From assembly GCA_023421505.1 (NCBI GenBank), contig JAEZTJ010000074.1, positions 1-52,039 of the forward strand: 52,039 bases of DNA. The letters run 5' to 3'. The stretch comes from Bacillota bacterium. GTDB taxonomy: Bacteria > Bacillota > Clostridia > Lachnospirales > Lachnospiraceae. Below the pieces are notes generated by a model. That model worked only from the letters and a program-made list of their open reading frames with translations. It did not search any database and was not told where the DNA came from. Within the stretch, counting starts at the first letter, position 1, and every line of letters begins with the position of its first letter. The translations under genes and the position numbers were made by a program. Below are positions 34,216 to 42,833 of this stretch, piece after piece.

Positions 34216-35457
34216 ATGGCAACTGTAAAACCATTTTTAGGAATCAGACCGAATAGTGATGTTGCAGACAGAGTAGCTGCACTACCATATGATGTATATA
34301 ATAGGAAAGAAGCAAAGGCAGAGGTGGATAGAGAACCTTTGTCATTTTTAAAGATAGACAGAGCGGAGACAAGTTTTCCGGATAGTGTTGATACCTATGA
34401 TGCTAGGGTTTATGAAAAAGCAAAGGAGCTGCTCTTATCAATGATTGATGAGGGTACATTTATTACTGAGCAACAGGAATGCTACTATATTTATGAACTT
34501 ATCATGGATGGTCGATCCCAGACAGGACTTGTTGCCTGCTCTTCAATAGATGATTATTTAAGTAATATCATTAAAAAGCATGAAAACACGAGAGAGGATA
34601 AAGAAATTGACCGTATCCGTCATGTAGATACCTGTAATGCTCAGACCGGTCCTATTTTTCTGGCATACCGTGCCCATCAGGTGATAAATACTGTAGTAGC
34701 AGAAGTGAAAAAGGAAGACCCAATTTATAACTTTACCTCCGTAGACAAAATAGTACATAAGGTATGGAGAATTTCAGAATTGGACAAAATAGATAAAATT
34801 AAGACCTCTTTTGCTGAAGTCGATAGTATTTATATTGCTGACGGTCATCATAGAGCAGCATCTGCGGTTAAGGTAGGACTAAAGAGAAGAAATGAAAATC
34901 CAGATTTTAAGGGTGATGAGGAATTTAATTATTTCTTATCAGTATTATTTCCGCATGATCAACTAATGATTATGCCTTATAATCGTACTGTTAAAGATTT
35001 GAACGGCCTTAAGGAAAATGATTTCCTAGATATGCTTGATAATGATTTTATAATAGAAAAAATCGGTACCGAGCATTACTCCCCAAATAGAAAGACTACC
35101 TTTGGGATGTACTTACATGGCTCCTGGTATTCCTTAACGGCAAAGGAAGCAATCCTGGTGAATAAGGATCCGGTTGCTGCTCTTGATGTATCAATATTGC
35201 AAGATTATCTTCTGGGGCCTATTCTTGGCATAAAGGACCCAAGAACTGATAAGAGAATTGATTTTATCGGAGGGATTAGGGGTTTAAAAGAGTTAGAGAG
35301 AAGAGTATCCGAAGATATGGCTGTAGCCTTTTCCATGTATCCAACCTCGATAGAGGAGCTTTTTGCAGTATCGGATGCAGGTAAATTAATGCCTCCAAAA
35401 TCAACCTGGTTTGAGCCAAAATTACGAAGCGGGTTATTTATTCATAAGCTGTCATGA
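34216..35457 (+). CDS. DUF1015 family protein
   Basis: A 413-residue protein of the DUF1015 family. The N-terminal block TVKPFLGIRPNSDVADRVAALPYDV and the histidine-rich ADGHHRAASA (about residue 210) are hallmarks. The family is often encoded beside serC/serA in Firmicutes, as here, and the conserved DGHHR suggests an enzymatic or metal-binding role, but no reaction is assigned. The ATG at 34216 follows GGAG by 8 nt; the upstream TTG at 34138 lacks a ribosome site and the extension is not family-like. It is separated from serA by a hairpin. Confidence 0.88.
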   Translation: MATVKPFLGIRPNSDVADRVAALPYDVYNRKEAKAEVDREPLSFLKIDRAETSFPDSVDTYDARVYEKAKELLLSMIDEGTFITEQQECYYIYELIMDGRSQTGLVACSSIDDYLSNIIKKHENTREDKEIDRIRHVDTCNAQTGPIFLAYRAHQVINTVVAEVKKEDPIYNFTSVDKIVHKVWRISELDKIDKIKTSFAEVDSIYIADGHHRAASAVKVGLKRRNENPDFKGDEEFNYFLSVLFPHDQLMIMPYNRTVKDLNGLKENDFLDMLDNDFIIEKIGTEHYSPNRKTTFGMYLHGSWYSLTAKEAILVNKDPVAALDVSILQDYLLGPILGIKDPRTDKRIDFIGGIRGLKELERRVSEDMAVAFSMYPTSIEELFAVSDAGKLMPPKSTWFEPKLRSGLFIHKLS

Positions 35458-35611
35458 GTTAGAGGGTAGGAACTTTAGAAAGATTGATGTATTCTAACTA
35501 GTATCTTATGTTTATACAATACTTACAGTTTATAAGTTTCGTAATTACCAATATTATTTGTCGTAAAGGAATAAAATTTACACATTATTAATAGTATTTT
35601 CCCTTCTTATT

Positions 35612-35620
35612 TGCTATAAT
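35612..35620 (+). promoter_or_regulatory. Extended -10 promoter of the DUF624 gene
   Basis: TGCTATAAT at 35612-35620 is a perfect extended -10 element, about 55 nt before the start codon. No good -35 is seen, which extended -10 promoters can lack. Confidence 0.55.
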
Positions 35621-35674
35621 TTATTTGTTTCAGTAAACAGTGATAATACAGGGAAAAGCGGAGGGGTATTTTAA

Positions 35675-36331
35675 ATGAGCAGCTTCTTTAATATGGATAA
35701 TGGTTTTTTTGTGGTTTTAAGTAAGATATGTGATATATTTTTCTTAAGTGTAATCTGGTTGGTATTTTGTATACCGATTATCACGATCGGACCAGCGAAT
35801 ACGGCTTTATATTATGCAACGGTTAAGGTTTTACGAAGAGAAAGGGGTTATATATTCCGCGAATTCTTTAAATCATTCAAATTGAATTTTAAAAGAGCAG
35901 CAATTATCGGAGTTATAATTACAGCATTCTTTGTAGTCCTTTTACTGGATATTTATGCAGCCTGGGCAGATTTGAGCGGCAATTCAAACGTAAGTTCCAT
36001 TATGTTTGGTATTTATATGGCTATGACATTTTTCTTATTAACAATTAGTATTTATATATTCCCGATTTTGTCTAGATTTGATATGACTGTCAGACAATTG
36101 TTTAAAACAGCCTGTTTTATGGCACTAAGACACTTGCCTTTTACACTACTCATGCTTATAGTCACAGTAGCAGCACTGTTTGGCATGTATATTATTCCTC
36201 TTCTGACATTTATAACACCTGTTGCACTTACGCTGATTAATTCCTTACTTATGGAGCGTATCTTTAAAAAATATATGCCGAAAAGTAATGAAAACGAAGA
36301 AAATAGTAAAGATGAATGGTACTTGGAATAA
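35675..36331 (+). CDS. DUF624 (YesL-like) membrane protein
   Basis: A 218-residue membrane protein with about five to six helices (residues 15-45, 75-100, 110-130, 140-160, 165-205) and the N-terminal DUF624 pattern (ICDIFFLSVIWLVFCIPIIT, GPANTALYYA). YesL-type proteins often accompany carbohydrate ABC transporters, but this one stands alone before the glutamine synthetase gene. The tail is short and acidic. The ATG follows GGAGGGG by 8 nt, and an extended -10 promoter lies upstream. Function unknown. Confidence 0.85.
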   Translation: MSSFFNMDNGFFVVLSKICDIFFLSVIWLVFCIPIITIGPANTALYYATVKVLRRERGYIFREFFKSFKLNFKRAAIIGVIITAFFVVLLLDIYAAWADLSGNSNVSSIMFGIYMAMTFFLLTISIYIFPILSRFDMTVRQLFKTACFMALRHLPFTLLMLIVTVAALFGMYIIPLLTFITPVALTLINSLLMERIFKKYMPKSNENEENSKDEWYLE

Positions 36332-36462
36332 TATAATTATAAAAATAGTATAATCAATTAGAAAACAGAGAATGCTTTAAGGCAATTTTCATAAAAAAAA
36401 GAAAAATTTAAAATAATGCTTTCTTTTTTTGCGAAAACATGTTATATACTTATATATAATTA

Positions 36463-36520
36463 TAATAAAGCCATTAAATGGAGCAAGGGTGTTCTCATTT
36501 TATTTGAGGACACCTTTTTT
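36463..36520 (+). promoter_or_regulatory. Putative ANTAR antiterminator/terminator leader of glutamine synthetase
   Basis: Two small hairpins with hexaloops carry A at loop position 1 and G at position 4. P1 is TAAT-AAAGCC-ATTA (36463-36476) and P2 is GAGCA-AGGGTG-TTCTC (36481-36496, one mismatch). The 3' part of P2 is also the 5' arm of a terminator: GGTGTTCTC (36488-36496) with GAGGACACC (36506-36514), then six Ts. P2 and terminator are mutually exclusive, the layout of ANTAR-protein (EutV/NasR-type) control. P1 is a weak 4-bp stem. Confidence 0.55.
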
Positions 36521-36544
36521 ATAATCACGAGAGGAGATATTAGT

Positions 36545-38653
36545 ATGTCTGAAAAATTAACCGAGTTTTTTGGTACTGATGTATTCAATGAGGCAACGAT
36601 GATTGAGCGTTTGCCGAAAAAAACTTATGCGGCTCTTAAGAAAACACTTGAAAATGGTGAGGATTTAGATCCCAGTGTAGCTGAAGTTGTAGCTAACGCA
36701 ATGAAGGATTGGGCGATTGAGCATGGCGCTACCCATTATTCTCATTGGTTCCAGCCGATGACCGGTATTACAGCAGAAAAGCATGATTCCTTTATTAGTC
36801 CTACCTCAGACGGTAAGGTTATTATGGAGTTTTCAGGAAAAGAATTAATTAAAGGCGAGCCTGATGCTTCCTCCTTCCCTTCCGGAGGTTTAAGAGCTAC
36901 CTTTGAAGCTAGAGGATATACAGCATGGGATTGTACTTCCCCCGCATTCTTAAGAGAGGATGCTGCCGGTGTAACTCTTTGCATTCCTACTGCTTTCTGT
37001 TCTTATACAGGTGAAGCTTTGGATATGAAGACCCCTCTTCTTAGATCAATGGAAGCAATCAGTACACAGGCAGTACGTATGCTTAAATTATTTGGACATA
37101 GTGATGTGAAAAGAGTATCAACTTCTGTAGGTCCTGAGCAGGAATACTTCATTGTTGATAAAGCGAAGTACTTAAAAAGAGATGATTTAATCTTCACGGG
37201 AAGAACCCTTTTTGGTGCAATGCCTCCAAAGGGACAGGAATTAGAGGATCATTATTTCGGCAGCATTAAGGAAAGAATTGCTGCTTATATGAAAGAATTA
37301 AACATTGAGCTTTGGAAGCTTGGTGTAACAGCGAAAACTCAGCATAACGAGGTTGCTCCCGCTCAACATGAATTAGCACCTATTTATGCTACGGCGAATA
37401 TTGCAACAGATCATAATCAGCTGGTTATGGAGACCATGAAGAAGGTTGCAAACCGTCATGGACTTGCTTGCTTGCTTCATGAGAAGCCGTTTGCAGGTGT
37501 GAATGGTTCCGGTAAGCACAATAACTGGTCTATGGTAACGAATACAGGTAAAAACTTACTTGACCCTGGTAAAACACCTCACGAGAATATTCAATTTTTA
37601 ATGTTCTTAGCTGCTGTATTAAAAGCTGTAGATGTTCATGCTGATTTACTCCGTGTATCAGCTGCTAATCCTGGTAATGACCACAGATTGGGCGCAAATG
37701 AAGCACCTCCGGCTATCATATCTGTATTCTTAGGAGAGCAGTTACAGGATGTTATCAATCAATTAATCGAAACAGGTGAAGCAAAGAGCAGCAAAGCAGG
37801 CGGTAAGTTAAATATTGGCGTTCAGACACTTCCTACACTGGCAAAGGATGCTACCGATAGAAATCGTACCTCACCGTTTGCATTTACCGGTAATAAATTT
37901 GAGTTCCGTATGGTTGCTTCCTCTATGTCTATTGGAACAGCTAATACAGTTTTAAATACCATAGTTGCAGATGTTTTAAATGAGATGGCTGATGAGTTAG
38001 AAAAGGCTGAGAATTTTGATTTGGCAGTACATGACTTAATTAAGAAGACATTAACGGAGCATCAGAGAATTGTATTCAATGGAAACGGCTATTCTGATGA
38101 GTGGGTTGAAGAAGCAGCAAGAAGAGGTCTGCCAAATATTAAATCCATGGTTGAAGCAATCCCTGCATTAGTGACTGATAAAGCAGTTAAGGTATTTGAA
38201 AAGCATCATGTATTTTCCGCTGTTGAACTTCACTCTCGTGCCGAAATTCAATACGAGGCTTATGCAAAAGCGATCAATATAGAAGCAAGAACAATGATTT
38301 CAATGGCTAGCGTTAAGTATATTCCTACTGTTATTAACTATACTAAAAAGCTTGCTGATTCTATCAATGCTGTAAAAGCAGCGGTAGCGGATGCAGATGT
38401 TAGCGTTCAGGCAGATTTATTAAGAGAAACTTCAGCCCTGCTCGTAAAAGCACAGGCTGCATTAAAAGCATTAATTGCTGCTACCGATAAAGCAAATGCA
38501 ATCGCAGAAATTTCTGAAGAAGCAAAATTCTTCAAAGATACTGTGGTTCCGGCAATGAATGAACTCAGAGCACCTATTGATGCTTTAGAGGTTATAGTAG
38601 AAAAAGAGTTATGGCCAGTACCAACATACGGAGATTTATTATTTGAGGTATAA
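36545..38653 (+). CDS. glnN: Glutamine synthetase, type III
   Basis: A 702-residue protein of the GSIII class, which forms dodecamers and makes glutamine from glutamate, ammonia and ATP. GSIII hallmarks are the N-terminal HWFQPMTG, SFPSGGLRATFEARGYTAWD, VGPEQEYFIVD, KTQHNEVAPAQHELAP, NGSGKHNNWS, and the R-rich DRNRTSPFAFTGNKFEFR. These contain the metal-binding Glu/His and substrate-binding Arg. The ATG at 36545 follows AGGAG by 8 nt and fits family length; the frame upstream to 36416 runs through the leader terminator and is not coding. The leader suggests regulation by transcription antitermination. Confidence 0.95.
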   Translation: MSEKLTEFFGTDVFNEATMIERLPKKTYAALKKTLENGEDLDPSVAEVVANAMKDWAIEHGATHYSHWFQPMTGITAEKHDSFISPTSDGKVIMEFSGKELIKGEPDASSFPSGGLRATFEARGYTAWDCTSPAFLREDAAGVTLCIPTAFCSYTGEALDMKTPLLRSMEAISTQAVRMLKLFGHSDVKRVSTSVGPEQEYFIVDKAKYLKRDDLIFTGRTLFGAMPPKGQELEDHYFGSIKERIAAYMKELNIELWKLGVTAKTQHNEVAPAQHELAPIYATANIATDHNQLVMETMKKVANRHGLACLLHEKPFAGVNGSGKHNNWSMVTNTGKNLLDPGKTPHENIQFLMFLAAVLKAVDVHADLLRVSAANPGNDHRLGANEAPPAIISVFLGEQLQDVINQLIETGEAKSSKAGGKLNIGVQTLPTLAKDATDRNRTSPFAFTGNKFEFRMVASSMSIGTANTVLNTIVADVLNEMADELEKAENFDLAVHDLIKKTLTEHQRIVFNGNGYSDEWVEEAARRGLPNIKSMVEAIPALVTDKAVKVFEKHHVFSAVELHSRAEIQYEAYAKAINIEARTMISMASVKYIPTVINYTKKLADSINAVKAAVADADVSVQADLLRETSALLVKAQAALKALIAATDKANAIAEISEEAKFFKDTVVPAMNELRAPIDALEVIVEKELWPVPTYGDLLFEV

Positions 38654-38698
38654 TTTTTAAATTTGTAAGATTAATATGGTTTCATAAGAAGATAGATA

Positions 38699-38738
38699 AA
38701 AGGGGCTGTTCACATATCATTCGGTGTACAGCTCCTTT
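38699..38738 (+). terminator. Terminator of glutamine synthetase gene
   Basis: An 11-bp stem (AAAGGGGCTGT at 38699-38709 with ACAGCTCCTTT at 38728-38738, one G-T pair) is followed by ATTAG. Confidence 0.75.
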
Positions 38739-38768
38739 ATTAGATAGGATAGGAGCTGGAAAAATCAC

Positions 38769-38813
38769 TTGACAATTTATCCATTTTACTATATATTTTG
38801 ATTATCAAAATAT
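38769..38813 (+). promoter_or_regulatory. fabT: fabT promoter with overlapping FabT operator
   Basis: The promoter is TTGACA (38769-38774), a 17-nt spacer, then TATATT (38792-38797). A perfect palindrome, ATATTTTGAT, central T, ATCAAAATAT (38793-38813), overlaps the -10 and the start point. The core TTTGA-TnA-TCAAA matches the operator of FabT, the fatty-acid MarR repressor of streptococci. The next gene is that regulator, so autorepression is expected. Confidence 0.85.
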
Positions 38814-38848
38814 TTGCCATACAAAGCATATGCTTAGGAGAGAAGCAG

Positions 38849-39307
38849 ATGAATGACAAACTTGTTCAAATTAATAAGATGCTCGTAGAAGTCTATGACG
38901 ATGTAAACCATATTGAAGAATACTCGATTAAAAGCGGTGCCTTTAAAGATCTGTCTATAACAGAGATACATACGATAGAGGCAGTCGGTTTATATGGGTC
39001 AAAAACAATGTCTGAGGTTGCAGCAGAGCTGGAAATAACAATGGGTACGCTTACAGCTGCAGTGGATAAACTGATCAAAAAAGGTTATGTAGAACGAAGC
39101 CGCAGTAATACGGATCGAAGAATAGTCAATGTCAACCTGACGAAAAGAGGTAAGCTGGCTTACCGAATACATGAGAAATTTCATTTAGATATGGTTCAGG
39201 CAATTATGTTGGATTTTACAGCAGAGGAAGAGGAAATACTATTAACATCACTGAGCAAGCTGAATAAGCATTTAAAAGATATTTATAGAGGATCACAAAA
39301 AGCTTAA
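38849..39307 (+). CDS. fabT: MarR-family regulator FabT
   Basis: A 152-residue winged-helix regulator. The DNA-binding core at 45-110 (MSEVAAELEITMGTLTAAVDKLIKKGYVERSRSNTDRRIVNVNLT) includes the DxRxxx wing. Its place as first gene of the fab-acc cluster, directly downstream of a FabT-like palindrome, identifies it as FabT. In streptococci FabT represses fab genes, with acyl-ACP as co-repressor. The ATG at 38849 follows AGGAGAG; the longer frame from 38798 begins inside the promoter/operator and cannot be right. Next gene fabH is 32 nt downstream. Confidence 0.9.
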   Translation: MNDKLVQINKMLVEVYDDVNHIEEYSIKSGAFKDLSITEIHTIEAVGLYGSKTMSEVAAELEITMGTLTAAVDKLIKKGYVERSRSNTDRRIVNVNLTKRGKLAYRIHEKFHLDMVQAIMLDFTAEEEEILLTSLSKLNKHLKDIYRGSQKA

Positions 39308-39339
39308 TAAAACATCTTGCTCAATAGGAGGATTCCGTT

Positions 39340-40314
39340 ATGAAACGTGCTATAATAGCAGGCACAGGAAGCTATTTACCCGAAAATATAATGACAAATG
39401 ACGATATGGCTCAATTAGTGGAGACAAGTGATGAATGGATATCATCCAGAACTGGTATCAGACAGAGAAGAGTAAGCATAGGAGAGACTACTTCTGATTT
39501 GGCTTATGAAGCAGCCTTAAGGGCATTAGCTAATTCTAAGGTAGAGGCGAAGGAGATTGATTTAATCATATGTGCAACGATTTCTCCTGATTCGTTTATG
39601 CCGTCTGTTGCCTGTGTCGTACAGGATCGCCTGGGTGCTTATAATGCTGCTGCTTTTGATTTAACTGCAGCCTGTTCAGGACTTATATACGGAATGTCTG
39701 TCGCAGCTTCCTTTATTGAAAATGGGATGTATCAGAACATTCTTGTTATTGGTGCAGAAACTTTATCGAAGAACCTGGATTGGACGGATCGGTCAACCTG
39801 TGTACTCTTTGGTGATGGTGCAGGGGCGGTTGTATTATCTGGATCAGAAGAGAAGAAGGGTATTATGTCTGTGACTCTGGTAAGTGACGGTAGTAAACAG
39901 GATTATTTATATTTACCTGCCGCGCCGCTAAACAATCCATTTATTAAAATGGAAAATAGCTACAGACCCTACATTTCTATGAAGGGGCAGGAAGTATTTA
40001 AGTTTGCGGTTCGAAGTATAGCTGACTTGATTGACAAACAGCTTAGTAATACCGGTCTTAATTTTGACGACATTAAATATTTTGTTACGCATCAAGCTAA
40101 TCAAAGAATAATCGAATATACAGCCAAGTCCTTAGGAATTGCGATAGAGAAATTTTTTATCAATGTCGACAAATATGGTAACACCTCAGCCGCAACAATA
40201 GGAATTGCACTAGATGAAATGGTTCAAAAAAATATGCTTAAACAGGGAGATAAAATTATATTGATTGGCTTCGGAGGTGGAATGACTAGTGGAGCAATAC
40301 TATTAGAGTGGTAA
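39340..40314 (+). CDS. fabH: 3-oxoacyl-ACP synthase III
   Basis: A 324-residue condensing enzyme that starts fatty-acid chains from acyl-CoA and malonyl-ACP. The catalytic triad is visible: Cys112 in TAACSGLIYG, His251 in THQANQRI and Asn281 in KYGNTSAA. The start follows AGGAGG by 8 nt. It is the first biosynthetic gene of the cluster. The gap to acpP (194 nt) has no clear operator. Confidence 0.96.
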   Translation: MKRAIIAGTGSYLPENIMTNDDMAQLVETSDEWISSRTGIRQRRVSIGETTSDLAYEAALRALANSKVEAKEIDLIICATISPDSFMPSVACVVQDRLGAYNAAAFDLTAACSGLIYGMSVAASFIENGMYQNILVIGAETLSKNLDWTDRSTCVLFGDGAGAVVLSGSEEKKGIMSVTLVSDGSKQDYLYLPAAPLNNPFIKMENSYRPYISMKGQEVFKFAVRSIADLIDKQLSNTGLNFDDIKYFVTHQANQRIIEYTAKSLGIAIEKFFINVDKYGNTSAATIGIALDEMVQKNMLKQGDKIILIGFGGGMTSGAILLEW

Positions 40315-40508
40315 TTTATACCTTAGATTTTATTTTCAAGAATGGAATATTTCATCTATATTTTACAAATCACTTATTATATGTTTTTTACTAAGCTTAA
40401 CCCGGAGGCAAAGCCTTCTGGCAATATAATTTCGAAGAAATAAAAATCTTACAAGAGCAGAGCTAAAATAAGATGTGCTCAATTAAAACATTATGGAGGA
40501 TTATAACA

Positions 40509-40748
40509 ATGGATTTTGAAAAAGTAAAAGAAGTAGTAGCAGAGCAATTAGGTGTAGATGTAGCAGAGCTTACAGAAGAAACCTCATTAAAGGACGATTT
40601 AAATGCAGATTCTCTTGATTTATTTCAAATTATAATGTCCTTAGAGGAAGAATTTGGTATTGAAATACCAACTGAAGATAGCGAGAGTATCGGAACAATT
40701 GGAGATATCGAGAAGTATCTGGCAAAAAGAGCGGAAGAGCAGGAATAG
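40509..40748 (+). CDS. acpP: Acyl carrier protein
   Basis: A 79-residue acidic helical carrier. Ser35 in ADSLDLFQ is the site of phosphopantetheine attachment (DSL motif). The ATG at 40509 follows GGAGG by 9 nt; the frame upstream from 40473 is leader. The strong ribosome site and its position fit the high demand for this protein. A stem-loop at 40778-40816 separates it from fabK, which may make acpP the more abundant transcript. Confidence 0.96.
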   Translation: MDFEKVKEVVAEQLGVDVAELTEETSLKDDLNADSLDLFQIIMSLEEEFGIEIPTEDSESIGTIGDIEKYLAKRAEEQE

Positions 40749-40777
40749 TAATCAACTAAGAAATGTAACCCTGTTAG

Positions 40778-40816
40778 GAGCATAAATAAGTATATATTTA
40801 TAATTTATTTATGCTC
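40778..40816 (+). terminator. Hairpin between acpP and fabK
   Basis: A perfect 12-bp stem (GAGCATAAATAA at 40778-40789 with TTATTTATGCTC at 40805-40816) has no T-run after it. It could be a partial terminator or an mRNA 3' end stabiliser for acpP. Confidence 0.5.
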
Positions 40817-40893
40817 TGCTCCGGTGGGAAGTGAAGGTAGATATGATAGAGATCTGCTATTAATATGCAGATTTCCGGGGAGGATAAGGAGTA

Positions 40894-41826
40894 ATGAAGT
40901 CACGTATTTGTGAACTGTTGAATATTGAATATCCTATTTTTCAGGGGGCTATGGCCAGAATATCAGATGCTTCACTGGCAGCAGCAGTATCTAAGGCTGG
41001 TGGCCTTGGAATTATTGCCGGAGGAACGGCACCGGTAGATTTGATCCGAGCTGAGATTAGAAAAGCCAAACAATTAACAGATAAACCGTTTGGTGTTAAT
41101 ATAATGCTTCTAAGTGAGTTTGCTGATGATATCGCAAATATGGTGTGTGAAGAAGGGGTGAAGGTCGTTACAACCGGAGCCGGAGCACCCGGGAAGTATA
41201 TGGATCTATGGAAATCTTATGGTATTAAGGTGATCCCAGTGGTTCCATCAGTAGCTATTGCTAAAAGAATGGTGCGAAGCGGGGCAGATGCTGTAATAGC
41301 AGAAGGTACGGAATCCGGCGGCCATGTTGGAGAACTCACTACGATGGTTTTGGTTCCTCAGGTGGTTGACGCGGTAGAGGTTCCGGTAATTGCAGCCGGC
41401 GGTATCGCTGATGGAAGAGGTATAGCAGCTGCTTTCATGCTGGGAGCTGACGGTGTTCAAGTTGGAACACGTTTTCTTACGGCATATGAATGTAGTATTC
41501 ATCCTAATTATAAACAAAAGGTTTTAAATGCTAAGGATATCGATACTGTAGTAACGGGCCGGCCTACCGGACATCCGGTTCGAATCCTTAAGAATAAATT
41601 AAGCCGTCAATTCTCAGAGCTTGAAGCCAAAGCTGCTTCTAAAGAGGATTATGAGAAATTAGGGGTAGGTGCTCTATCTAGAGCTGTTGTAGAGGGTGAT
41701 ATGGACTATGGCAGTGTGATGGCAGGTCAGATTGCTGCTATCGTAAATAAAGAGCAGAGCTGTAAAGAGATTATTACAGAAATGTTTACCGAAGCAGAAC
41801 AGCTGCTTCATAAGAACTGGAGGTAG
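40894..41826 (+). CDS. fabK: Enoyl-ACP reductase II (FMN-dependent)
   Basis: A 310-residue TIM-barrel flavoprotein that catalyses the last step of each elongation cycle. Blocks typical of FabK/nitronate-monooxygenase folds are present: YPIFQGAMARISDASLAAAV at the N-terminus, EGTESGGHVGE near 136, and AAGGIADGRGIAAAFMLGADGVQVGTRF near 168. FabK replaces FabI in many Firmicutes and is insensitive to triclosan; no fabI is in the window. Position within the fab cluster separates it from nitronate monooxygenases. Its end and the fabD start are 2 nt apart. Confidence 0.94.
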   Translation: MKSRICELLNIEYPIFQGAMARISDASLAAAVSKAGGLGIIAGGTAPVDLIRAEIRKAKQLTDKPFGVNIMLLSEFADDIANMVCEEGVKVVTTGAGAPGKYMDLWKSYGIKVIPVVPSVAIAKRMVRSGADAVIAEGTESGGHVGELTTMVLVPQVVDAVEVPVIAAGGIADGRGIAAAFMLGADGVQVGTRFLTAYECSIHPNYKQKVLNAKDIDTVVTGRPTGHPVRILKNKLSRQFSELEAKAASKEDYEKLGVGALSRAVVEGDMDYGSVMAGQIAAIVNKEQSCKEIITEMFTEAEQLLHKNWR

Positions 41827-41828
41827 GA

Positions 41829-42764
41829 ATGGGTAAGACAGCCTTTTTATTTGCTGGACAGGGAGCTCAATATATTGGTATGGGTAAGGAGCTCTTTGAC
41901 CAATTTGCTGTATGCAGACATACCTTTGAAGAGGCGAGCGAAAGTCTTCATATGGATTTAGCATCATTAATATTTCAGGGTGATAAAGAAGAGCTTAATC
42001 TGACTGAAAATACGCAACCTTCAGTGGTTACTATGACGATTGCGGCTTACCGGGCTTTATCCGAATACGGCATAAAGCCGGATGCTGCTGCTGGATTAAG
42101 TCTGGGTGAATACTCCGCTTTAACAGCAAGCGGTAGTTTTGAGCTATCTAAGGTCGTTCCTTTAGTGAGAAAAAGAGGGCGCTTTATGCAGGAAGCTGTA
42201 CCGGAGGGCATCGGCAAGATGAGTGCAATTCTGGGACTTAGTGAGGATAAGATTAGAGAGGCTTGTGAGGAAGCGAAGGTCTTTGGTATAGTGGAACCGG
42301 CTAACTTCAATTGCCCCGGTCAGATTGTGATCGGTGGCGAGGTGAAAGCGGTTGATGAGGCAGCAAAGCTCTGTAAGGCGAAGGGAGCTATGAAAACAAT
42401 TGATTTAGCTGTTAGTGCACCCTTTCATACTTCAATGCTTAAGCCTGCAGCAGAACGTTTAAAACTAGAACTTATGAATATAAGCATCGGAGAATTACAT
42501 ACACCTGTAATTAGTAATGTCAATGCCGAATACATTAAGAGTGCCGATGAAGTGAAGGGATTATTATACCTACAGGTAATGAGCAGTGTTCTGTGGGAAC
42601 AGACAATCAGGAAGCTGATTGAAGCAGGTGTGCAGAATTTTGTTGAAATAGGACCAGGTAAGACCCTATCCGGATTTGTAAAAAAGATTGACAGAGGACT
42701 TGGTATTTATAATGTAGAGGATATGGCCTCCCTTGAGGCAACTGCCAAGGCTTTATCGAAATAA
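41829..42764 (+). CDS. fabD: Malonyl-CoA:ACP transacylase
   Basis: A 311-residue transferase that moves malonyl from CoA to AcpP. The FLFAGQGAQYIGMGKEL oxyanion block, the nucleophile Ser91 in GLSLGEYSAL and the catalytic His in SAPFHTSML are all present. The ribosome site GGAGG lies within the last codons of fabK, so translation of the two is coupled. Confidence 0.96.
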   Translation: MGKTAFLFAGQGAQYIGMGKELFDQFAVCRHTFEEASESLHMDLASLIFQGDKEELNLTENTQPSVVTMTIAAYRALSEYGIKPDAAAGLSLGEYSALTASGSFELSKVVPLVRKRGRFMQEAVPEGIGKMSAILGLSEDKIREACEEAKVFGIVEPANFNCPGQIVIGGEVKAVDEAAKLCKAKGAMKTIDLAVSAPFHTSMLKPAAERLKLELMNISIGELHTPVISNVNAEYIKSADEVKGLLYLQVMSSVLWEQTIRKLIEAGVQNFVEIGPGKTLSGFVKKIDRGLGIYNVEDMASLEATAKALSK

Positions 42765-42833
42765 AGAAGCTGGAACACCGGCTATAAAATGCTGGCCCAT
42801 ATTCGCGGGTTTAGAGGCAGAATGGAGGTATAT

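Noticed and set aside
36416..36544. N-terminal extension of the glutamine synthetase frame
   Set aside because: It runs through the leader hairpins and a U-run terminator; a proper ribosome site lies directly before the ATG at 36545 and the family begins there.
40381..40430. A second FabT operator between fabH and acpP
   Set aside because: The imperfect CCGGAGGC/GCCTTCTGG repeat here is GC-rich and unlike the TTTGA/TCAAA operator.
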